DNA of 64,000 nucleotides, from NCBI GenBank assembly GCA_031310005.1, contig CM062379.1:2232001-2296000 (forward strand), in the 5' to 3' direction. Positions within the stretch are counted from its first letter, which is position 1. Each line of letters begins with the position of its first letter. Positions 55,077-64,000 of the stretch are shown piece after piece. The position numbers were made by a program, and so were the translations under genes. The notes beneath the pieces are model-generated. The model saw only the letters and a list, made by a program, of their open reading frames with translations, searched no databases and was not told the origin of the DNA. Origin of the DNA: Dactylellina haptotyla. Its lineage: Eukaryota; Ascomycota; Orbiliomycetes; Orbiliales; Orbiliaceae.

Positions 55077-56387
55077 CCGATCTCTCATTTCCTTCAAGCT
55101 CCCCTTCTCAACACGAAAATAGCTAAAGATCGAACAAGCTGCAACTTGCCAGTTCCTGCTTCTGCGAAAACACACCCAGCGCAAAAGCTATCGAGATCTC
55201 GGTACCGGAACCTGTTCAAACCCAGAAAAGGCTCCATTTTCCGCCTCTCGCATTTCTGTCATCTCTACATTTTTTGGCTGAGGCACAGAGAAACAGAGAG
55301 AGATCGATCGAATCTCTCCCCCATTGAATCGTTCCTGCTTCCCCCATCTGTCGTCCCCCATCCATCGCCAGCTACCGGCCTCTCCCCAGCCCGCGTTCTC
55401 ACCTCGCGTCCGTCCTCCCTTCTCGCTCTATTGTTTTTTTTCTGTATTCGATATAGCCAGCCAGCCAACCCTTTTCTGCTCTGTTGTCATACCATCCATT
55501 CCACGGTCCACGCGGGTGAAGCCATTTCCCGCGTTCCAACAAAAAGCTAGCACCCGAGCCGGCCGCTTAAACCTAACAGCTTGGTCGCCTTGCTCCGAGT
55601 CGACCGGGGCAAACTCGAGGGAAGAGCACACAAATCGACCGCCGGTGAAGCTCAAAGCAGCAATTCCTGCGAAATCGAAATCGCCAACCGCAACGAATCC
55701 GGACGCGCAGATCCATCCGGGACCTATCAGGTGTCTACGAACTAGCCATTGAGTTTCCTTTACCCGGGGGTTGGTTAAGGTTAGTTTCCCAGTCTCATCC
55801 TTACATACATACATCCAATACATACATACGTATCGTACATGTCGTTTCCTGCTTGCTTTGCCCTCGCAGAGTTTTCTTTTTGTTTTTTCTCTGCCCTTTG
55901 GCCTTGGCTTGCCCTTGTCGCTGCATATGCATATAGTTAAGCTTGCCGAAGCACAAGACTTTTGCGTTATCTCCTCTTCGTCGTTTTTCGAAGTACAGAC
56001 ATAGCTGGCAGCCACAGTGCTTTTCATGCGGTGGATATGATGTTCACATCACTACATTGCCTGCGTGCGCACGTGCTGGGCGGAAATGCATTCGGTTTTC
56101 ACCTTTACGTTTGAGGTCTCCGGACTTAAAACCTTGCCAAGGGCACGTGAAGAGAACAAAATGTGAATTTTGTTACGTTTCCATTTCTTTCGTCCGTCCT
56201 TCCCGACCCGGTGGGGCCCCGTCGGCTCGTTTAAGCTTGTGTTGCACGGGAACGTGAAGCCGCAACAACAAGCTACAAACACCCACACCTCCACACCGAA
56301 GTTACAGCTGGACAGACACAATTGGCAAGCAACAACAGCGCTAGCTGCTCAATGCCACTAGCCTACGAAATCTGCGCCTCAGGTCGT

Positions 56388-56421
56388 CTACCCAGCTCTC
56401 CGCTCTACCCAGCTCTCCGCT
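56388..56421. repeat. 17-bp tandem duplication
   Basis: CTACCCAGCTCTCCGCT occurs twice head to tail at 56388-56404 and 56405-56421, without mismatch. A recent small duplication in non-coding sequence. Confidence 0.85.
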
Positions 56422-57177
56422 CGTGCTGAAAAGAAAGAAACCTGCCACGGGAGAGTCCTGCGAAAGGACTCGAGGGCATACCGCTGCTGCTGACAGCCGG
56501 CTTACTTCTCTTTGCCCTCCCGTCTTCCATGCTCTTTTGCGTCACGTTCGGCTGGACAGAGGTGCTGTAGGCTTAAAGCTACCCTTGGAGAGACATGCCT
56601 GTTGGATCTCTTCCTTTGCTGCTGGTGTTGGCCTGCACAGCGACTACCCTGGCGACGAAGCCCCAGGCGACGTGGGTCTTTATGCATAACCACACCACTA
56701 AAATATGCAACATCTCGTTGTCCGTCCCATTTATACTCCTTGAAGAAATTTTCGCACCTCGATTTCGTCTATAGAAAATAAATACGCAATTGCAGTGCCT
56801 GCAGCAAGACCTTGCAAATGATGGCTGATTTCTAAAAACCTTGCTAGCAGAGAGTAGCCTACGTCTTGAGTCTTCTGACGTAGAAACTAGACAGGGATTT
56901 CCATCGTGTCTGTTGTTTTTTCTTCTTTTTCTGTAGGTTGTTCCCTTCGACGCCCACTATCCCGAATCGCCTCCCCGGGCAGATTTACCTGGACGGCCTG
57001 TCGTGCTTTGCTGCACCGCTGCCACAAGGGGATACGATAATGCCCGGCCAATTCATCATCCCACGGTCGAAGACAGTGTTTCTTCCCAATGTCCTTGTCC
57101 CAAATCATGGGCAAATAAACAGTCCTTTGTTTGGGGGAGCATGGCTCGATATTACCTGTTTTAGATCAGCGACTGAT

Positions 57178-57187
57178 ATTGGCCAAT
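57178..57187. promoter_or_regulatory. Palindromic double CCAAT box
   Basis: ATTGGCCAAT is a perfect 10-bp palindrome holding one CCAAT on each strand, about 820 bp before the HAP3 start codon. The NF-Y/HAP complex binds CCAAT; binding here is untested. Confidence 0.5.
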
Positions 57188-58007
57188 GGATAGCCTTGGA
57201 AAAACATTATAGGCCCACGCCCCGGCGAGCGATATTAGAGTGTCTTTGCGGCTGCAACTGGTGTTGGACGCTGCAGACAAGACTCCACTTTTCTTACACT
57301 ATCTCTCCTGCCGTGAGTAAAGCTTTATCTTGAATTATTTTTGGCGTTCAGCTTCCCCGGGGGTCGCCAATTATCTCGAACCCTTTCCCTTTCTATATTC
57401 AAGAGAGTCAGAAAAGGGTATTGTTGTTGTTGTGACCTTTCCTTTCGGATGGTCGGTAACATGAATAGCCCAGCTTTCTCCACATCATGCTGCTAGTCAT
57501 CCTTCTCTTTTGAACATCTCCTTCTTTCATCCTGCATCTACTCCCCACGTCGAAGACGCACCTTTCCAGGATACGTTAGCCTTGCAGCCGCTCCTGCAGC
57601 TTTCACGCATATTACGCATCATCACACTTGCTCGCAGATAAACCCCCCAGACTTTTGGTACACGACAGTAGACCTGCATACCTCCCGTGTCCACAGTCAC
57701 TGTGTGCTGGTGATCTTCGCTTCGACAGTCTTCCCAAGGCTTCTCTGCACCGCCAGCAACACGAGACTCGGAGGGAAGGGGGCGATTAAGCTTTCGTTTC
57801 TTTTAACTGTTTCTTACCGTTTCCTTTTGCAGACTGCCTCGATTGATTACCTTGGGGGTCAGAAGGCACTGTTGCTGACACGTCATTACTCTAGGCTAGT
57901 TTCTGACAATCACACAGGTCGGAAAGTAGAGTAAGGCGAGAGAACCGAGACGCCTATCTGTTGTATTGTTCGCGTGGAAGCCCTAGTTTCTACCAAAGAC
58001 TATAAGC

Positions 58008-59350
58008 ATGAGTGCGTCCCCGTCAAAGACTGAGGGGCAGAATCTGGAGGAGGATGTCCAGTCCCCAGAAACCGAAGAGAAAGAAGAACAGCCGGCCATG
58101 TACGAATTCGAAGTAAAAGAACAAGATCGATGGTTACCCATCGCCAACGGTGAGTCTTTATTCGTCTATACTTCTATCATACAGTTACATCTTGCCCTAT
58201 TTCATACCAATACCCCGATGCAGCTAGCATCCAACATGTTATCGATATCACAAAAAATAAACCTTGAGGCATCTTCCCTCAAGGCTAGGATATCTGCAAG
58301 TCTCTTGGGGTTATCACTCCCACTCGCACTCCCACCCCCCTTTTTTGGATTTTGCTTTTAGCTTTTTAAAAACGACTCGCATTACTTTGATTCGGGTCTT
58401 AAAAACCACTTCTTGTGTCCCGCGTTCGGGTACATCATGCGATATATGATTGGCTTTGATCGCGACGAACCCTAGTTCGACGCTATCCATCCACGCCGAA
58501 ATCTCGCCTATTGGATGGTACGCTTTGCGTTATCATGCAGCAATCCGCACCCCCCGCTTTGAGTGATTATTTTTCTTTTTACTTTTGCATTCTTTCTTTG
58601 TTTCTTTCTCTTTCCTTACATCATCAGATCGATTGCCCATGATGCATCATATACGCACTAAAGCCATGGCACTTGTTACATGGAACCAAGGATCACTGGT
58701 ACTAACGACGCCGGCGGCTATGCAGTTGCCCGGATCATGAAAACGGCTCTTCCAGAGAATGCAAAAATAGCAAAAGAGGCGAAGGAGTGCATGCAGGAGT
58801 GCGTGAGCGAGTTCATCTCGTTTATCACCAGCGAAGGTAAGACAAGAGTTTAGTATACGGTGCGCTACTTACCTTTCAGTATAACAGGAAAACTGACGTG
58901 GAAACTTCCTTCGACCATTTAGCGTCCGAGAAGTGTCAGCAGGAGAAGCGAAAAACTGTCAATGGAGAAGACATCCTATTCGCGATGACCTCTCTTGGCT
59001 TCGAGAACTATGCAGAGGCTTTGAAGATCTATCTTGCGAAATACAGAGAAGTATGTAGCGATCCCTGTCCATTCCCATAGATATCCTTTTTGTTTTGTGT
59101 ATTTTTTTTTGGGTGCGCAAGTTCGAGACACTAACTACCGTAGACTCTATCGAGAGGAGGGGAATCCCGAAGCGGTCCGTCCGGATCAACAGCAGCTGCA
59201 GGTTCGTCATCAACTTAGGAAGGAAAATTACAGATTCCAGCAATCAAGGCGCTAAGACCAGCTATTATCATCACCGACAAAGGCCAAGGCGGATATCCCG
59301 ATGCTTACGGCCATATAGGAAATGGGGTCAGCGGTGCCGAAGGCTATTAA
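58008..59350 (+). CDS. HAP3: HAP3 / NF-YB subunit of the CCAAT-binding complex
   Basis: Histone-fold transcription factor that pairs with HAP5 and binds CCAAT together with HAP2. Exons 58008-58149, 58726-58836 and 58923-59050 are certain and give 127 residues ending KIYLAKYRE. The core matches the family almost word for word: [60 protein letters not shown] and [20 protein letters not shown]. Exon 4 likely starts at 59144 after CTAACTACCGTAG and reads [11 protein letters not shown]. The last exon likely ends [20 protein letters not shown] plus GY at 59350, but the final intron's borders are not settled. Intron 1 is 576 nt with a perfect TACTAAC, far longer than its neighbours. The region before the start is 5.5 kb long. 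Confidence 0.95.
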
Positions 59351-61016
59351 ATTCTCGACTACAATCGCACATCTTAAAGTCGTTTTCTATTGATCTTCAA
59401 CTTACTTCCTCCAGCCCTATGGATCCGACCCGTCGAGGAATTGGTTAACGGAAAGAGACTTCTTCCAGCCTACAGATCGTTAACCGTTAAAAGTTTCTCG
59501 ACGAGAGGAAACGACTTCTACGACAGAAAAAAGATTACTTCACAATTTTCGCTTCATTTAGTTTAGATATTTTGTTCATTTTTTTGGTTTCTCTAGTGCG
59601 CCCCTGAAAACAGTACGATATACCATTCTTCGTCCGAAGATAGTTTGGTTATCGACTATTCTCTGATACCCAACCCCGGTCACGATCCTCTCTCTCTATC
59701 TCACTATCTCTACTTCCCGGTGCGACAAAATATATGTGTGTTCGGTAAATGTTCCAAAACTGATTATTTTAGCTGGCTGTGGGTTTCGACAGGTGTCGAC
59801 AGGAGGGCGTCCTTTTATCCTTGTTTTCCCGTATTCGATACTTTACCCCCCGCGGCTCCCAGGTTACCACCAAAACGAGGGTCTACTCGGGTGCTTTAGG
59901 TTAACTTTTCTTCTTTATTTTTGATTTTTTGACTTTCTTCTTTTCTCATTTTTGTATTTCTAACACTTGCTTGTTTCTCTGTACCCTTTTTTCCTTTTAA
60001 TCGGCGCATAGTTTGTTCAAAACCAGAATGTATTTTGGCATATAATTTGGCGAGTCCATTGAATATCCCTCAACCACACACCTCCAATCCCCTTTCATTT
60101 GTTAAGACATTTCTCTCTTTCTTCCCGTTCGTGTGACCCAGGACGCGTTCTTATGACCTGGTCGATCTTCTATTGGAAGAGAAGGAAGGAAAGACAAAAA
60201 CAAAAAAAAAACTTTTTTAAAAAAAAGCGACTAATAGAGAAAATCAAAAAGAGACGGGACAGAAAGCGAAAAGAAGAAGAAAATTTTACAAAACAACCAA
60301 AAGTATAAAAGACCAAAAAAAACCTATTCTAGGGCTATTAGATTGAGATATCCATCAGACTTGCGAAAGCTACAGGCGTGTCTCTCTGGCTTATCCGGCT
60401 TTGTTTTTCTTTATGTATGCTACCTTCTAGTATTTATAGTTTCTATAATAAATATATATTCATAGATATGCGTAAATTATAACTAGCTGTATAGAGACTT
60501 GTTTAGAATAAGCATCTGGTGGTAGGTCAATCTTTCCCACTGCGTGTGCTTTGTTAATGCCGATTTATATTGCCTTGCCATTTTGGGACCGCCGCAGAAC
60601 TGATACCACGTAGTCAACACATCTCAAGCTCGGTGTAATACCGAGTGACCATCAAAGGCACTACAGATATGAACATGGAAATGGGTTATGTTTTTCTTCT
60701 TGGAATTTAATTATCCCAATGATGTATTAAAGCTAAAGTACATGGACCTCAAGCTCTCAGGGTGTTATTCCAACATAAAGTCTCCAAAGAGAAGTTGGAG
60801 AAAAGGTGAAAATCTATCTTGCAAGTAAGGAAAGCAAGGAAGGAGAGGCCACAACCAAATACCAGGAGAGGCAAATGTTCTCTAATCGCCAGTCAGAATA
60901 ATTTGAATGAGCAATATCTTTACAATCCCAATATTAATTCTGAAGGGAAAAAACGGAGAATCCAATATCAAAACGTCCCAAACCGCTCCGACAACCAAAG
61001 TAATATAAGCAGGACT
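59351..61016. other. Convergent intergenic, HAP3 3' side
   Basis: 1.67 kb between stop codons. T-rich, then A-rich around 60190-60320 (long A runs), then AT-rich. No gene seen; a long HAP3 3' UTR is possible. Confidence 0.45.
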
Positions 61017-62241
61017 CTAAGATTTGTTAGACTCAGTGTCGTCCTGGATAGTTGGGTCGAACCCTCCAGCGCCGACGCTACTGCCAGTTTGACCGCGTGC
61101 ATTTCGACGACGTTCGCGCTCTGCAGCTCGTAAACGGTGACCTGACAATGGGCGGCTACTACCTTGTCCATCCCCACCGTCGCTGCCACCAACGTTAGCA
61201 CGAGTGTTATCACTAGCACCGCCAGTACCTCCGGCGCCCCCAGCTTGATCGAAGGCACCACCGATAGGTGGGCGTTCCCTGTTAGTGATTCGGCTTGCGG
61301 TTCGAGTGATCCAGCTTCCGAAACGACGAATCGAATTTCTGACGCCCTTTGACCCGGAGCAGCTTGGGCAGACACCGCGCAACGTCAACTCGGAGTTATA
61401 TTTACATGCAGCGGGGTCCGTCTCTTCGCACTCCACGTAGCTCTCAGAATCGTGCTTGCATTTATCGAATGCCATTACATGTTCGTGTGCGCCTGGACCT
61501 GGTTGGTCGGTCATGTTGATTGGAATAGCCAATGGGCTGTTGACAGCGTGGAAGGTTCGTCCCTGATAGGTAGAAGTGGGAGCGGGATCAAGAGTAGGAC
61601 CAACAGTTGAAACCTGAGCTTGTTCGGCATTGGTTGAGTTGGCGGCTAGAGGAGGAGCAGGAGTGATTGCATCCGGATCCTCAGCAACTGCTTGGGCACT
61701 GGTAGATGCTTGTGGGGCACTTTCGAAATCGACATGAGGATTGGAAAACTGAGGTTGAGGTAAGACAGGGGCGGATGGGGGAGGAGGTTGGAAAGAGCCA
61801 CCTGCCGCACCAGACCCTTCCGTAGAAGTGCTCGAGCGGATAGTCGGATTGGTTGGCCCGGTTTGCCCGGTGGCAGCAGACGAGGAAGTAACGCCACCCT
61901 GTGGGCTCTCTTCAGTTGGAGGTGGTTCGTCGTTGGAACCATCAAACCATTTTGCAATCCTAGACATGGTTCCACCCCTTCCCGAGTTTGAAGAAGAAGG
62001 AGTGGTATTGCTCGCTTGGCCAATACGGGAGCTGGAAGCTAATAATTGTTTAAATTGACTAGTTAGTCAAAGACTACCAGTTCTTGCCAAGCATCCTCTA
62101 TATATGTATTCATTCGCAATCTAGTTATAAAAATAGTGACTTACCAGCAGATCTAACGGGTCGTGGGGCAGGACTTCTTCCTCTTGTTTGCTGATGCTTT
62201 CCCTGAGAGGAGGCCTTGACCTTCTTGATGGTAGGCATCAT
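61017..62241 (-). CDS. Unrecognised protein with Cys-rich central segment
   Basis: 372 residues from exons 62241-62145 and 62038-61017 (G plus CT join, frame kept). I do not recognise the family. The N-terminus is basic (MMPTIKKVKASSQGKHQQTR), then SRIGQASNTTPSSSNS, then a motif MSRIAKWFDGSNDEPPP. Residues 60-190 are Pro/Ser/Ala-rich and probably disordered. The only ordered-looking part is about 190-260: GRTFHAVNSPLAIPINMTDQ, a cluster of Cys and His (HVMAFDKCKHDSESYVECEE, AACKYNSELTLRGVCPSCSG) and a basic amphipathic stretch VRNSIRRFGSWITRTASRIT. The tail is Gly-rich and then RAAERERRRNARGQ. The Cys/His set could bind zinc. Upstream on the same strand is the metacaspase. Confidence 0.65.
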
Positions 62242-62831
62242 GAATAGATTGGGGCTAACTGAGAATTTGACAAGACCTCTGGAGAGATAATAAAGGAGTC
62301 CTATTGCCAGAAGGGATTCATAATCCTGCAGCAGATTTGGGATGGGACTGCGGATGTACGAGTAGCAGGGAGCGGAGAGGTTGGAGAGTAGACAGGACCA
62401 GGAAGGTTAGAGGGGAGAGGAAGCTGAAGAAGAGATTGACTGAGCTGCATGGTAAATAGATATCAATAGTGGACATTAGAGCGCTGAGGGTATTTACGAC
62501 AGCTTAAACGCAGGTTAACTGGTCTCTTTAGCGGTCAGTTTATGGGTATGTATGCCGATCAGACTGGTGTTTTATGTCACACGTAATTGGTATAGCAACT
62601 CGTAATACAGATATATATGGATAAATATAACTCGAGATACAGAAATATTCAGGAGTACAGATCGGTTACGTCGACTATACAAACTTAGGAATACAATGTC
62701 ACCAACCCGAATCGCAAAACAGTTGCACTTCAAGTCAAAAATGAAAGAGAGCGGTATTGTTCGACTGAACGTCGGCCGATTCAGGTACCTCACCCCCGAG
62801 GTTGATTCGGTCGCTTTCTAATCCCGGAACA
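62242..62831. other. Intergenic, promoter of the unrecognised gene
   Basis: 590 bp between two minus-strand genes; AT-rich around 62570-62700. Nothing coding is seen. Confidence 0.45.
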
Positions 62832-64000
62832 TTACATCACGTAGAGTGTGCGGGTATCTGTTTGAAAAATGGATTAGAGACCATTCGGAAATTTTCGAGG
62901 GCTAGTTATGCTCACCTAGTGGATGACTACAGCTCAATTGGGGTTTCTGAGCATATTTTCCTTCCAGCTCCTCACGCAAACTGTTCAACAACTCTTGGTA
63001 GCTCTGCTGTGGGTTCTTCTTCAACGCTGAGATAAAGGCATAACTCATGGCACCAGTTGCCTCACCGCCTTCGACAGTATCGGCCCTGAATTTTTAAATT
63101 AGTACATCGAAACTAGACCGCAAGGAAAAAAGGGAAGATGACTTACGAAGTTTGCACATCCTTCGAGCCTGACCATTGAATAACATCTGCTGGAGATGTT
63201 TTCGTTCTCTTCGAGACATCGTTAGCTGAGGATCCAGTAGTAGCCTTTTTGAGAAATCCTCCGAGTGAAGAGGCGACACCCATCATATCCTTTTTGCCAT
63301 AAGCAGCCAAAGCACCAAGAAGACCGCTTGCAGCTTCCTTGGCCAAGTTTGGCTCCTTGAGAACACCTTTGGTGGAGTACAGATAAGGCAAATCCAAAGC
63401 TGACCCTGAGTGACAGGAGTCAAAAATGGCTGTTAATCTGACACCGGGTTGTAATGGAGTGACCCTATATTAACGTGTTAGCTATTTCGTCTTCGAAACG
63501 CTATTGAACTGAATTGCCTACATTATTTTGTGCATCTCATCATCAACAATCATACCAGCGTTGCGGAAGTCTACGGGATAGATTGTCTCGTCATAGCCTA
63601 TTCCCTATTAGCGAAAATCCAGCCATTTAAGGCAATGATCTGCTTACCATCGTCTTCATCGCCGTCCGTATCCTTCTGTTGCCCACCGTGACCTATCGCC
63701 GTCGTTAATCAACCACTTCGTTATAACAATTTGGCTTTGAAATGCGCTGTACCTGAGTAATGGAAAAACAACGAGTCATCCGGCCTAGCGTCTTTCACCA
63801 GCCAGAACATGCCCTTGAGGATATTGGCCTTTGTAGGGATGCTCATAGGATTCTGTTGATCATCAGTTAAGATGACCATATCTTCGATAGCATATCCGTA
63901 ACGTTCGGTCAAGAATGTTTTCATGTTTTTGACCTGCAAATTGTATCAGTGAGTTTGTACAGGTGAATAAATAAGAATTGGGAAAAGATAAGAGGAATTA
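62832..64000 (-). CDS. MCA1: Metacaspase (5' part outside window)
   Basis: Calcium-dependent Arg/Lys-specific cysteine protease of the caspase fold. The gene enters from the right edge; the first exon seen starts at about 63933 ([20 protein letters not shown]). The catalytic histidine lies in [20 protein letters not shown], split by an intron after SG. Then [17 protein letters not shown], and the catalytic cysteine in [20 protein letters not shown]. The p10-like end has [40 protein letters not shown] and [14 protein letters not shown], with the stop at 62832-62834. At least five introns lie in this part. The usual Gln/Pro-rich prodomain would be beyond the window. Family roles include stress response and clearing of protein aggregates. 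All visible key residues are present. Confidence 0.95.

Larger units (their letters stand above)
52529..58007. other. 5.5 kb gene-free region upstream of HAP3
   Basis: The largest gap in the window. I see no domain-bearing frame. The longest open frame (54180-54845, 221 codons) has no recognisable family. From about 54.97 kb onward the plus strand turns CT-rich with several T-runs ending in AG (for example TTTTTCTTCTTTTTCTGTAG ending at 56936), resembling a long, possibly spliced, leader for HAP3. CCAAT boxes cluster at its start (separate entry) and a palindromic double CCAAT lies at 57178. Confidence 0.45.

Noticed and set aside
1-64000. Transposons, virus-like elements, secondary-metabolite cluster
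   Set aside because: No reverse transcriptase, integrase, transposase, terminal repeats, or polyketide/peptide synthase sequence was seen on either strand.

Overview
This is 64 kb of a filamentous ascomycete (Pezizomycotina-type) nuclear genome. The evidence is the gene set (HAP3, RTC4, Ldb17, GT90, tail-anchored CBS-PB1, long Mtf1-type protein, metacaspase). It is also supported by many short GT..AG introns, mostly 50-120 nt, with TACTAAC/CTAAC branch sites near the acceptor. The class cannot be fixed by eye. I recognise no transposon, tRNA, rRNA or CRISPR. I read 21 genes: rbd2 is cut by the left edge and the metacaspase by the right edge. Most are conserved housekeeping genes separated by 0.3-2.3 kb; one 5.5 kb gap precedes HAP3.

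Layout. 0-10 kb: rhomboid Rbd2, a NOPCHAP1-like nucleolar factor, a C2H2 zinc-finger gene (-), and the nine-exon importin Pse1/Kap121 (-). 12-20 kb: CBS-PB1 protein (-) divergent from ribosomal protein S26 (+), a second C2H2 gene (+) that is an inverted paralogue of the first, and a GT90 glycosyltransferase (-). 21-34 kb: Mtf1-like mitochondrial protein (-), leucine carboxyl methyltransferase Ppm1 (-) divergent from Ldb17/SPIN90 (+), MSH2 (-), and a divergent trypsin-like protein (-). 34-45 kb: eIF2A (-), AMSH-type JAMM deubiquitinase (-), prenylcysteine oxidase (-). 46-52 kb: RTC4 (+), PEX13 (+), then CMC2 (-) divergent from prefoldin subunit 2 (+). 52-64 kb: long gene-free leader region, HAP3/NF-YB (+), an unrecognised 372-residue protein (-), and the metacaspase (-).

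The genes do not form one pathway. They cover protein synthesis and quality control (S26, eIF2A, prefoldin 2, NOPCHAP1-like), trafficking and endocytosis (importin, Ldb17, AMSH), organelles (Mtf1, Cmc2, Pex13) and genome maintenance (MSH2, RTC4).

The points most worth a second look are: a CCAAT-box cluster and a palindromic double CCAAT box in the long HAP3 upstream region; a two-stage stem-loop in RPS26 intron 2, next to an unusual 15-residue insertion in the S26 protein; the inverted zinc-finger paralogues; a stand-alone trypsin-like protein; and single-base frame breaks in several conserved genes (eIF2A, PEX13, probably AMSH and prenylcysteine oxidase) that look like homopolymer sequencing errors. 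Exon borders were worked out by hand from splice consensus and reading-frame continuity; those stated exactly keep the frame.
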